64,000 nt of DNA, taken from assembly GCA_964580215.1 (NCBI GenBank), contig CAZOJT010000008.1, positions 1 to 64,000 of the forward strand, read 5' to 3'. How positions within the stretch are numbered: the stretch's first letter is position 1; each line of letters starts with the position of its first letter. Shown one piece after another: positions 49,835-59,700 of this stretch. A model generated the notes under the pieces. The model saw only the letters and a list, made by a program, of their open reading frames with translations. It was not told the origin of the DNA and did not search any database. The DNA is from SM23-73-3 sp964580215. Its GTDB lineage: Bacteria > Zixibacteria > MSB-5A5 > SM1-73. Position numbers and translations under genes: made by a program.

Positions 49835-51234
49835 ATACGAAAGATAAGCTGAAGATACCCCGACAGAAGATGCCAGAGCAGGGTCCCAAGGAGAGGATCA
49901 AAAACTTCCGGGAGGTTCCCTTCGGCTATACCCCCGAGTTGGCTATGAAGGAGGCTCAAAGATGCTTGCAATGCAAGAAGCCAGTATGCATAGATGGCTG
50001 TCCGGTGGAGATAAATATCCCGGAGTTTATCCGGCTGATAGCCGAAGGGGATTTTACAGAAGCGGCAAAGGAGCTAAAGAAAACTAACAGTCTTCCCGCC
50101 ATCTGCGGAAGGGTATGCCCTCAGGAGGATCAATGCGAGAAGGTATGTGTGCTGGCAAAAAAGTATGAGCCGGTGGCTATTGGACATCTGGAGAGGTTTG
50201 CCGCTGACTACGAAAGGGAACAGGGAGAAGTGGAGATTCCCCAAATCGCCCCGCCCACCGGAAAGAAGGTGGCCATAGTGGGATCAGGTCCTGCCGGCCT
50301 GACCCTGGCTGGCGACCTTATCAAACTGGGACACCAGGTAACCATCTTCGAGGCATTGCACAAAACCGGAGGTGTTTTAGTCTACGGCATACCGGAATTC
50401 AGACTCCCTAAAAGCATAGTCCAGGCAGAGGTGGACTATCTATCGAAATTGGGTGTGGAGATCAAGACCAGCTTCGTGATAGGAAAGCTATGGACCATTG
50501 ATGAGCTGTTCAGCCAGGGATACCAGGCGGTGTTCATCGGCACCGGGGCCGGACTGCCCAATTTCATGCGCATCCCCGGGGAGAATCTCAACGGGATTTA
50601 CTCTGCCAACGAATACCTCACCAGATCCAATCTGATGAAGGCTTATAGCTTCCCCGAGTACGACACCCCCATCTTTTCAGGCAAGAATGTAGCAGTTTTA
50701 GGTGGTGGAAATACTGCCATGGATTCGGTGCGCACCGCATTAAGACTGGGCGCAGAAAACGCCTACATCGTCTATCGTCGATCCAGAAAGGAGATGCCGG
50801 CTCGAATCGATGAGATTCATCATGCCGAACAGGAGGGCGTTCAGTTTCATTTTCTCACCACCCCCATAAAGTATAACGGGAATGCGGATGGCTGGGTAAC
50901 CTCCATGGAGTGCCTGAAGATGAAGTTAGGGGAGCCGGATGCTTCCGGACGAAGGCGCCCGGTGCCAATCGAAGGCTCAAACTATACCATGGAGGTGGAT
51001 ACGGTTGTAGTAGCCATTGGAAACAGTTCTAATCCTCTGGTGCCTCAGACCACCCCCGGGTTGGAGGTAAACAAATGGGGGAATATTGTTGCGGATGCGG
51101 AGACCGGACGAACCTCGCGCGAAGGCGTTTGGGCAGGTGGCGACATAGTTACTGGAGGAGCCACGGTGATATTAGCCGCCGGCGCAGGCAAAAAAGCCGC
51201 CAAGGACATACATCGATACTTAGAAAATGTGTGA
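49831..51234 (+). CDS. nfnB: NADH-dependent reduced ferredoxin:NADP+ oxidoreductase, subunit B (GltD-like)
   Basis: 467 residues. An N-terminal domain has two cysteine clusters for [4Fe-4S] (CLQCKKPVCIDGCPV and CGRVCPQEDQCEKVC). A GltD-like flavoprotein follows: VAIVGSGPAGLTLAGDL (FAD), VYGIPEFRLPK, VAVLGGGNTAMDSVRTALRLG (NADPH) and the terminal VWAGGDIVTGGATVILAAGAGKKAA. Its start overlaps nfnA (ATGA), confirming the complex. The GltD subunit of glutamate synthase is the main alternative, but no GltB large subunit is present. Confidence 0.92.
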   Translation: MNTKDKLKIPRQKMPEQGPKERIKNFREVPFGYTPELAMKEAQRCLQCKKPVCIDGCPVEINIPEFIRLIAEGDFTEAAKELKKTNSLPAICGRVCPQEDQCEKVCVLAKKYEPVAIGHLERFAADYEREQGEVEIPQIAPPTGKKVAIVGSGPAGLTLAGDLIKLGHQVTIFEALHKTGGVLVYGIPEFRLPKSIVQAEVDYLSKLGVEIKTSFVIGKLWTIDELFSQGYQAVFIGTGAGLPNFMRIPGENLNGIYSANEYLTRSNLMKAYSFPEYDTPIFSGKNVAVLGGGNTAMDSVRTALRLGAENAYIVYRRSRKEMPARIDEIHHAEQEGVQFHFLTTPIKYNGNADGWVTSMECLKMKLGEPDASGRRRPVPIEGSNYTMEVDTVVVAIGNSSNPLVPQTTPGLEVNKWGNIVADAETGRTSREGVWAGGDIVTGGATVILAAGAGKKAAKDIHRYLENV

Positions 51235-52316
51235 TATTAATAGTTGCACCTCTCTTGGACTTGATTGAAGCACTGAGATACGAATAGGATCAGAGACCTA
51301 TCAGATCACCCTCTCCCTAACCCTCTCCCATCGAGGGAGAGGGAACTGGGTCTTCCCTCCCTTGACGGGAGGGAATAAAAGGGAGGGTGAAGTCGACAGG
51401 TGGCCCGGCCTGACCAGCAGCCCGACCCACCCACAGAGACCCCTCACAGCTGATTGAGCAGATTAAGCTGATACAAGCGATTCCTATGTGCTTAGATTGT
51501 TTCATCTGCAGTGAATGCCCTTCGTAGGAATATTCTTCGGCTTCTACCCTGCCAGAAAAGCCTCCCTTTTGGACCCGATTGAAGCGTTAAGATACGAGTA
51601 GTCTCGAAAGTTAGGTATTGCACACCTACCCGCACGGGTGCTCGTCGGGGCAGAGGGGCTCGGACGAGCCCGGAATGCGTGACCGGTGGTTCTGGTGCAT
51701 CTGGTGGTTCTGGTGCTTCTGGTGGTTGTTTTTATTTTTTTCTCACTTTTCCTCCAACCTGGCTGAATTCAAGGTGTTAGGTTCAATATTCAAGTTCAAA
51801 GTTCAAGGTTTAACGTTTAAGGTTAGAAGATCAAAATTCAAAATCACAACTCATAATTCAAAGTTACGCATTCTATAAATTCGGTAAGGGTGCATGTACA
51901 ATATATTCCATCTCCTATAAATACTGGAGCTATCCTATTTAACATTGAAGTTGTTGTGAATTTGCTTTGGGTGGGAATAGAGACTACGGGTTATGTATCA
52001 GAATGGTTCGAAACTCACCGCTCACCACAAGTGCTTCGAAACTCAGCATAAATGGTTCGAGACTCACCATAATATGGTTCGAAGCTCACCATGAATGGGG
52101 TTCCATCCACCCCCGCCTTTGGTGGTTCGACTTCGCTCACCACCCTGAGTGAATCGAAGGGCGGGATCTTCGACTTACTAAAGAGAGGGGGGTCTGGGGG
52201 TGAGTTCGAACCTTTACTCTCCCACAGCAGAGCTGTAGGCCACCCGTCCAGCCCATTGAATACAAATTAGGCCAAACTTATAACGATACAAGATCAAAAC
52301 CTTATGCGACGTCGAC
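51235..52316. repeat. Repeat-rich gap with permease-tail fragments
   Basis: About 1.1 kb without an intact gene. At 51252-51285 and 51566-51601 short frames read LDLIEALRYE-stop and LDPIEALRYE-stop, which resemble the extreme C-terminus of MacB/FtsX-type ABC permeases. 51247-51395 is duplicated at 54452-54595. From 51680 to 52150 there are TGGTTCTGGTGCTTCTGG tandem words, AAGTTCAAGGTTTAA words and repeated ATGGTTCGAAACTCACC words. No functional gene is supported. Confidence 0.65.
51247..51395 (+). repeat. About 150-bp duplicated segment, copy 1
   Basis: GACTTGATTGAAGC...GAGATACGA, AGGATCAGAGACC, then CCCTCTCCC/GGGAGAGGG and CCCTCCCTTGACGGGAGGG. Matches 54452-54595 along its length with scattered changes. 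Confidence 0.75.
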
Positions 52317-53315
52317 TTAAGCATTCCGCCGGGGCCATCTTCGTCCTCCCATTACAAGATGAATAATCGCAAAAGCATAACAGACTACATTCACGATTAG
52401 CACCAAAAGTGAGGCAAACCACAATTGATTGAATATCAAAAGAATTGGTGGAAACTGGCCTTGGAATGCAGATGAAGATAGAACAGAAAAGGCTCTTTCC
52501 AAATCCAGGTGACCATTTCTTTCCAAGGTGGTTCCAAGTAAAGATAACACGAGTAAAAGAAGACCTAGAGACAAGAATCCGACATAAACTTTTGCTAAAA
52601 GAGCTTGTAGTTGAATGTTCGTTGAACCGCGAGCGAATGCAATCACTGCCGTAGTAAATCCGCCAAACAGAATACTTATAGACACTATGATCTGCCACTC
52701 ACCTGATTGTAGAAATGCAGATTGCAGGAGAACAGACAATTTTGGAAAGTAATAAAGCGTAGGGAAATAAAGAAATGATGTAGCTGCTGTCAGAGCCACA
52801 GCGGGGAACTCATCAGGTAGCGCAAACCCTGATAATCTAAACGGTACGTCAATATCAGGATTCAGATGTTCAATTGTGGGCTTAATTATTTTCTCGAAAT
52901 AGACATTTACAATAGCACCTGTGAAAATAATCATAGAACCAATGAACCAGATCGTACTCTTGGTTACAAACCCCAAGGTGAAGAAGAACAGACAACCCAT
53001 AAACCAACTCAGCATTGAATAACTAGGTGTAACAATACCTTTTGCTATATCACTCCAAGAATCGAAGACCAGAGCCAATGCTATATAGACTATGTTGTAC
53101 CCTATGTAGATTAATATGAGAGAAGACCACGAAAGATTCAAAATGTCATGAGATAGAATAATGAGAATTAACATAATCAACGAGAAGCAGAATCTTGTTA
53201 TCATACTAACCCTGGGTGTTTTTTCAATGAAAGGTAGCTTTGCGACGGCATGGAATATGACGATTAGTGCGAAATAGGAAAGCCAAAGTAATCCTTCAGA
53301 AGGACCTCCAACCAT
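52317..53315 (-). CDS. Polytopic membrane protein of unknown function
   Basis: 332 residues, about eight or nine hydrophobic helices (LLWLSYFALIVIFHAVA, FCFSLIMLILIILS, LILIYIGYNIVYIALALVF, FMGCLFFFTLGFV, IWFIGSMIIFTGAIVNVYF, FLYFPTLYYFP, IIVSISILFGGFTTAVIAFA, FLSLGLLLLVLSLLG, LLVLIVNVVCYAFAIIHLVMG). A short RRWPRRNA tail would be cytoplasmic. No family motif is recognised. AAGGGGAGAAA box before ATG 53315. A second orphan membrane gene on the same strand lies 194 bp upstream of it. Confidence 0.7.
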   Translation of the reverse strand: MVGGPSEGLLWLSYFALIVIFHAVAKLPFIEKTPRVSMITRFCFSLIMLILIILSHDILNLSWSSLILIYIGYNIVYIALALVFDSWSDIAKGIVTPSYSMLSWFMGCLFFFTLGFVTKSTIWFIGSMIIFTGAIVNVYFEKIIKPTIEHLNPDIDVPFRLSGFALPDEFPAVALTAATSFLYFPTLYYFPKLSVLLQSAFLQSGEWQIIVSISILFGGFTTAVIAFARGSTNIQLQALLAKVYVGFLSLGLLLLVLSLLGTTLERNGHLDLERAFSVLSSSAFQGQFPPILLIFNQLWFASLLVLIVNVVCYAFAIIHLVMGGRRWPRRNA

Positions 53316-53509
53316 TTTCTCCCCTTGACATTACAATGAAAATGAAAACCTATGCCTGTATGGTCACAAGACCCAATGGGAAACACAAGGCATTATGAAT
53401 AGTCTCAACCTCGTAAGTCAGGTGGCCTGCGCCCAGACGGGCTCGTCCGAGCACCTGAGAAAAGAACAGTGTGACGAGCACGAGGCTCCTGAGCAACGAG
53501 GTAAATACA

Positions 53510-54046
53510 TTACTCATTCAAGAGTCTCAAAAGCTGTTCCATTGCCAGTTCATGAGTTTTGTGATGACCACCTATTCTTGTGGTTATTTCAAAAATACTA
53601 ATTGCTTTAGAGGCATATTCTCTCCATGTATTGTCACCACGTTTTTGTAAGCAAAGGGCCATGGCATAGTAAGAAAAGGGAAAACGAGGGTACTCTTGGA
53701 TCGTTCGTTCGTATCGTTTCAAAGATTCATCGTCGCATTTGAAACCGACCTCTCCTTCCTTTTCAGTTACTGTTGGTTCAATGATTCTAGAAATCCCAGT
53801 TGAATGTTCAAGTCCCCACCCAGCTACGAACGATTTACCACGTAGATCTAACTTCGAAACATTAGCATAATCCCTTATGTCTGCAAGTTCTTGATTCTTC
53901 TGCCTGACGGTGATTGCTTGGATTATGGCTACAATTACAAGAAGAGATATTACCGTAATTTTCCATAGTCCTTTACGTTTTTCTGGTCTAAGCACTCCAA
54001 TGATCCCAATTATCAGGGCTGCTAGAATAAGAAGGGTCTGTAACAT
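53510..54046 (-). CDS. Two-helix membrane protein with TPR-like soluble domain
   Basis: 178 residues. Two N-terminal helices (LLILAALIIGIIGVL and WKITVISLLVIVAIIQAITV) are followed by a soluble domain. The last 70 residues (RYERTIQEYPRFPFSYYAMALCLQKRGDNTWREYASKAISIFE) look like one or two degenerate TPR helices. No family is recognised. It is co-oriented with the polytopic membrane protein downstream; both are flanked by repeats and may be accessory genes. Confidence 0.65.
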   Translation of the reverse strand: MLQTLLILAALIIGIIGVLRPEKRKGLWKITVISLLVIVAIIQAITVRQKNQELADIRDYANVSKLDLRGKSFVAGWGLEHSTGISRIIEPTVTEKEGEVGFKCDDESLKRYERTIQEYPRFPFSYYAMALCLQKRGDNTWREYASKAISIFEITTRIGGHHKTHELAMEQLLRLLNE

Positions 54047-54528
54047 TCTATTATAATCCTTTCGTCGTGATAATTGCCCTAACTACTGATTATCTGGTTC
54101 CCATATAAGAACCTTTGTCTGCCTTGGCGTCAGACAAAGACACCCATGCATATCGCCCGTAAGCTGCGTCTTGCGAGATAGTCAATCCATATTATAATCA
54201 TTGATGCAACCTTGTCAACCACTTTCCAAATTATTTTTTAAATAGTTGCGTCAGGAGCTCCACTCCTGACGCTTTTATGGTTCGGACAGGGACCCCGCCA
54301 TGGCGGGATTTCGCAAGCTCAACAAGCCCTGTCCCTACGGACTAAAAAATCATCCTGTGCCTGCCAGGTTCGTCCCGCAAAATGCGGGACGCATCCCCAG
54401 ACCTGGCGGGAGCTACCTGTCGGGTCGGGGACCCGACAGGCACGGGATCTCTCCTGGACTTGATTGAAGCGCTGAGATACGAGTAGGATCAGAGACCATT
54501 AGACCACCCTCTCCTTAGTCCTCTCCCG
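54047..54528. repeat. Nested repeats
   Basis: GCGTCAGGAGCTCCACTCCTGACGC hairpin (about 54248-54272). GGACAGGGAC...AAGCCCTGTCC (54284-54336) is split by CCCCGCCATGGCGGG material (54294-54321). GTGCCTGCCAGGT...ACCTGGCGGG (54357-54411) is split by CGTCCCGCAAAATGCGGGACG (54371-54391). The permease-tail repeat (54452 onward) follows. Confidence 0.7.
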
Positions 54529-54595
54529 TCAAGGGAGAGGAAACCATTCTTTCCCTCCCTCGATGGGAGGGAATAAAAGGGAGGGTGAAACAACT
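54452..54595 (+). repeat. About 150-bp duplicated segment, copy 2
   Basis: Counterpart of 51247-51395; a shorter fragment (GATTGAAGCGTTGAGATATGAGTAG) lies at 54634-54658. Confidence 0.75.
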
Positions 54596-54897
54596 TCCGG
54601 AACTATCCCACAGCAGAGCTGTGGGTCAACCGTGATTGAAGCGTTGAGATATGAGTAGAAAGCAATTTGTAGGTCAACCATCCCGAAGGCCATTTGGCTC
54701 AAATGAGGTGGTTGACAATGTTTTCTATCATCCAAAAGAGCCACCTTTACCCGCAACCCTTTTTTATGCATGTCTCGGAACCATTTGGTCCTTCTTTTGG
54801 AGGCAGCATCTATTTCATCCGATTCATCAACGTGACTACAGGTTCCCACAAAGTATTCAGTGGTTGTATCCATATCACAAATTTGTACCTTAGACAT
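54529..54897 (-). pseudogene. 5' remnant of a GNAT acetyltransferase gene
   Basis: Starts properly at ATG 54897 with an AAAAGGTGATAAA box. The first 58 or so residues (DMDTTTEYFVGTCSHVDESDEIDAASKRRTKWFRDMHKKGLRVKVALLDD) resemble the N-terminus of a GNAT family seen in bacteria and archaea. After RKH the sequence turns into repeat-derived residues (CTCAAATGAG word, then a permease-tail repeat and CCCTCCC repeats). The acetyl-CoA-binding core is therefore missing. Truncated near 54715. Confidence 0.6.
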
Positions 54898-54982
54898 TTT
54901 ATCACCTTTTCTTTTCTAAGTCACATTCTGAAGACAATTCTTTTTTGTCGAGCAGTCCTTTGGACATTCTCGACCTACAACA

Positions 54983-56773
54983 TCAAAATGCCTGTCCCAT
55001 GTTGAAGTATAATTTTTCGTGTGGCTCGTCTTCCTTGGGCTGCAGGTTGATGCCATAATCCAGACGCAGGATTCCGATGGGCGTATTGGCGCGGAGGCCA
55101 AATCCAACAGAAGTTCGCAGGTCACCGAAATGAAAATCCTTTGGTCTCAGCCACACATTACCGATATCCGCAAAAAGTGCCGCCCCGATCATTTTGTAGA
55201 GCGACTGGCGAATCTCCAACATGTTCCACACCACCTTCAACCTTCCACCAAATGGATCTCTCTCTGCATCCAGAGGACCGACCAACTGATAACCAAATCC
55301 CCTCAGGGAATTGGGGCCACCGGCGTAAAAGCGTTCATTCAGGGGAATATCATGCGAGGTGCCGAAGAAGTCCATCCATCCGATCTCCAGAGCGGAGGCA
55401 ATGATGGTGGAGCGCCTCCAAGGGTAAAAGTATTTGAACCGCGCGATGGAACGCACAAAGGTATCAGTGCCGCTCAAGAATGAACCCGCCAGCTCGTTAT
55501 GCCACCCCAGGTAGATGCCACGGTTAGAATTAAATAGGTTGTCGCGCGTGTCATAGATCAGTGAAAGCATGAGGCTTCGGACGTTAGTTTTTAGCTCTTC
55601 TGGGATGGTGCTGACTTGAATGTTGCTCAGCTTTGAGTCCTCGTATCGATAAGTAAGAGAAGCGGTGGAACGCTTCCCAAAGGTCTTTCCGATAACCAGA
55701 CGTCCGCCTTTTCGAGTGAGGTCAAAACCGGGTTGCTCCAGATATTCGAACAATAGATTGACGTCGGTTTGCCAGCGCAAACCGAAAGTCCAGGGCTCGG
55801 TGAATGAACCTTCTAAGCTACGACTTATGAAACTGGCTTTTGCGCTCAGTCCTGCTTTAAGGGCGGTTCCCGCCAGGTTGGTGTTGAAGACCTCGATTCT
55901 CCCTCGGGCCTTTTCAACCGACCCATATCCGGCGGCAACGTTGAACTCAATGGACTCGTTTTCCTGGAGTTGAATGAGAATGTCCTTTTGGGTGGAATCC
56001 TGAGAGTCGGCAGGCTGGGGACGGATGAACGCACTTTTGAATAATCCCGTCAGATACAATCGGCGTTGCGACTCAAGCAGGCGGGAATATTTGACCACTT
56101 CCCCCGGACGAAAAAGAAGTTCCCGATTCACTACCCGTGAGCTTGTCTTCTTCAAACCTTCCAGACGTATCTTATCGATGCTAAACTGGATCTTCTCCTG
56201 AATAATGAAATCGACTAAGGCTCGATGAGTCTCTGAGTTGATGCGAATATCCGGCTTGACTTCGGCTTCCAGGTAGCCGCTGTTGGCGTACAGGGTCAGA
56301 AGCGATAGCGTTGCGTCCTGGATTTTCATCCGCTTGAATGGCTCTTTGGGTTTGATAGCCACTCTGTTCAAAAGCAAACTGTCGCTGAATACGTAGTTGC
56401 CAAATACTGTTACACCTTCAATCAGTGTCAATTCGCCCTCGGAAATCCGTATGTGAACGTGCACGACCCGGTTAGTAGTGTCTATGTTTACTTGGGTATC
56501 TTCAATCTGCGCTTCCAGATAACCATTTTGCTGGTAGAACAGAACCAGACTCTTTAGATCGTCCTCGAAGATTTCCGGATAATAATAGGAACGAGACAAA
56601 AACCCGGAGGGACGGGTGAGCATTACCCGCTGCAGCCTATGGTCGCTGAATACCTGGTTGCCTTCAAAAGTAACCGAGCTGACTTTAAGTCTCCTGGAGG
56701 GTTCCTTGGCCAAGATGCCTGATCCCAGGAAGAGGAAAAAGATTATGAAGCAGAAGACGGTCCTCAGATTCAT
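54983..56773 (-). CDS. tamA: Omp85-family outer-membrane protein (TamA/BamA-like)
   Basis: 596 residues. Signal peptide (FCFIIFFLFLGSGILA), three POTRA-like domains (VSSVTFEGNQVFSDHRL; LIEGVTVFGNYVFSDSLLLNRV; IDKIRLEGLKKTSSRVVNREL) and a 16-strand-type beta-barrel. The barrel carries the lid-loop signature FYAGGPNSLRGFGYQLVGP and ends in an aromatic residue (YFNMGQAF), as outer-membrane proteins do. Three POTRAs and a four-base overlap with a TamB gene upstream support TamA over BamA. TamA/TamB aid outer-membrane protein insertion and lipid transport. Confidence 0.88.
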   Translation of the reverse strand: MNLRTVFCFIIFFLFLGSGILAKEPSRRLKVSSVTFEGNQVFSDHRLQRVMLTRPSGFLSRSYYYPEIFEDDLKSLVLFYQQNGYLEAQIEDTQVNIDTTNRVVHVHIRISEGELTLIEGVTVFGNYVFSDSLLLNRVAIKPKEPFKRMKIQDATLSLLTLYANSGYLEAEVKPDIRINSETHRALVDFIIQEKIQFSIDKIRLEGLKKTSSRVVNRELLFRPGEVVKYSRLLESQRRLYLTGLFKSAFIRPQPADSQDSTQKDILIQLQENESIEFNVAAGYGSVEKARGRIEVFNTNLAGTALKAGLSAKASFISRSLEGSFTEPWTFGLRWQTDVNLLFEYLEQPGFDLTRKGGRLVIGKTFGKRSTASLTYRYEDSKLSNIQVSTIPEELKTNVRSLMLSLIYDTRDNLFNSNRGIYLGWHNELAGSFLSGTDTFVRSIARFKYFYPWRRSTIIASALEIGWMDFFGTSHDIPLNERFYAGGPNSLRGFGYQLVGPLDAERDPFGGRLKVVWNMLEIRQSLYKMIGAALFADIGNVWLRPKDFHFGDLRTSVGFGLRANTPIGILRLDYGINLQPKEDEPHEKLYFNMGQAF

Positions 56774-59700
56774 GGTTTCGATCTCAGTCTATATTTTAAA
56801 TTCATGCCCGTTCGGCCCTGCTGATCGGTTTCTCCCTCCAGGGAAAAGTGTTTGGATAACCGATAATCCAGCCGAAAACTGTTTTCGTTGGAGTGACCAA
56901 CCGTGGTTATGTAGGTGAGCTCCATGCGAGGCGAGATCTTCTTGGAGGCAAGCAGCTGTGGACCCCAGGACTGGTCAAAGCGAAACAGGTTTCCCTCAAT
57001 GGTCAACTGCTCCAGTCCCAAGAAGGTGCCAACCTTACGCGAAGCATAGCCGGAGATCTTCTGACTGGAAAGGGACTGCGCCCGCTCCACCAGAACACCC
57101 GATACGGAAGCGTCTCTTCCTTCTGCGTCCTTGCCGGTCAACTCCTCACGGGTAGCGCCGATGGTGAGAAGTGAAAGGATGTTAGATTTGTCTTCAGGGG
57201 GATCAGAGGTCAACTCCACCACCACCTCGTCCAATGCGCCGCTTATGGATAGCATTACCAGGTAGGGAGTCGCCTCGGTGGCGCGATAGGTTTTGACCGA
57301 AGTTTCTGCTTTCAAATCGATGATCGGATTCAAACGATCGGGATCGATGAAATCCACCACTCCCTGTTTGATCTTAAACTTTCGATCCAGGTACAGCACG
57401 TATCCCTCTTCCACAGTAACGCGCCCGGTGAGATTGGGCTGCACCGGTGAACCTGCGGTGCTCAATTCGGTATGCAGGCGCAGACGAGCCAGGTTATTGT
57501 CCACCCAAATGTTCTCGCTCTCCCGCAACCGGATGTTCATTCTGGTTTGCCGCAAGAAGGAGGGAAGCTCTGGCTTTGGTCTTTCCACAGCTTGGGCAAA
57601 AGGCAAAACGGATTGGGGTCTGAAGTTAACCAACATGCGCGACTCGCCCAAAATGATATCCCCATCCAGAAGGAAGTAGTTGTTCTGGTCTTTATAGCTT
57701 AACTGAGCAGACTTGACTGAAAGAATCAGCTCTTTGGGGCGATTGATGTTCACGTCAGTCACGTTAACCTGAACATCCACATGCGCCAGCTCGCCTTTGT
57801 CGTGGGTCAGGTCACCGGAGACGAAGATAGTTCCTCCACCTAGTCGTATGAACAGGGAATCGATTTTTAACTTATTCTTATTGAAGTCCAGCTTGACCAC
57901 ACCCCGATCGAAAGGAGCATTCAACCAGGAGGGTTGCACGGTGAGCTCACGTGCTTCCAGGCGCCCATCCACCTCTGGATTCTTGGTCGAACCGCTCAAG
58001 GCAAATTCCGTGTTCAGTATTCCGGACAGCTGTGTCAAGTCAGGGAAAAAAGGCTGCAAGGTTGCTATATCCATCTGTTTGACCCGCGCGCCAAATTGAA
58101 GGGAATCAGGAGAGAGGGTACCGTTACCTGTAATGGTGCCGAAGTTTGAAATGGAAAGGCTCATTTGCACATCGAACTTCCGCAACTGAGAAACTGTGAC
58201 GTTTCCCTGCAGTTGAAACGGAGTCTCCTGTATCACACCACTCAAATTGTCGATGATTAGAACCGAATCCCGGATCAAGGAATTCAAATTGATCTCTTGA
58301 ATTGCCGGTGTCTTTGGTCCTGTCTGAACCGCTGCTTCTTCAAGCACGAATGTGCCGGTGGGATGGGGATGGGCTAGGGTTCCGTCCCAACTCAGATTAT
58401 AGGAACCATAACCGGAAACTTGCATATCCTCCGGTAAGAATACATTGAGCAGACGAAGATCAAAATCCTGCCCGGAAGCTTCACCTTTCAACGGACTGTG
58501 CTCTGAAACAAACCAGCTTCCGTCTTCTCTTTTTTGTAATCCAACAATTCCCGAAGCGGCGGAGTAATGGCCCTTGTGGTGCAATTCCAGGGGGCCGAAA
58601 TCAAACTGATCTCCAGTGAGCTTGAAATGCCCTTTCACCGAATCCATCTCCACCAGTTGAAAGCGAGGTCTCTGGAGGTGAAAACCAAGTTCGGCGTGAG
58701 GGTTGTCCAGGTTTCCGGCGAAAACGAGATTGAACCGGAGCCATCCTCCGATATCGGGGGGCTCCGCAAGCAGAAGCCGTATTCTATCAAGGTCCAGTCG
58801 GTCTCCATCCATACGTAGGATGTATCGATTTGCTTCAGACAGATCAAACGCCGCTGTCAGCTTTCCGACGCGACGAAAGTCGGCAGTGGCATCATCTGCT
58901 TCTAACTCCAAAGCGGATTTACCCTCTTCAACGTTAAAACCGTCGTGGGGTAGTTGAATTAGCTCTATGTCGCAGGTTCCATTGGCAGAGGGGATCGAGA
59001 AATCTCCGGCAGCTTGAATCAAAATCGAGTCACGTCGTAGTTGGAGAAGCAACAGGTTTATCAGTTGGCCCTCCAACGTTACCTGCAGCAAGCCTTCATC
59101 GAAATGGATATCGCCGTAGCTGGGCCGAATTAGGTTAATGTTGACCTCACCGCTGAGGCTATCTGATCGACCACTAACCTGGCCCTGATATACAATAGCC
59201 CCCGAAATATTCGAAAGATGGAAAGGCGGTTCGAGTGTGTCAATTGGATCCACATTTCCCACAAAATGAAGTTTGGAGATGTGAACCCGGCCATTCCGAT
59301 AAAGAATACTGGCTGTGAGGCTATCGACCGGAAAATCCTGGTATCTGATATTCTGTGCTTTCATCTGTGCCGTGATCTGTGGTGAATCGATGTTTCCTCC
59401 CACAACTCCTTCAAGCTCCATACTGCCGGTCAGATCTGAGATGTCAGCCAGACCAGCCAGAGGCTCAAGCTGGAGGATTTTTGCCCAGAATTCCCCTTGT
59501 AGTCGTTTGCCGTTCAATTTGAGCTTGGCTAACAGCTCGGAATTCTCCTGTTTGAACCGGAAGTCAGCCAGACCCTGTTGAATGGTCAATTTGACAGAAA
59601 AATCGGGAAGAGGCTTGGAACAGTATTTAGCCTGTTTCAGACTTACGTCCGCCAGGATTTTCCAGTTCTTGGGATCGCGACCGGTGCCCGAAGCAGTCAA

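Noticed and set aside
51618..51878. An 86-codon frame rich in Trp and Phe.
   Set aside because: It is produced by TGGTTCTGG tandem words and AAGTTCAAGG repeats and has no homology that I can recognise.
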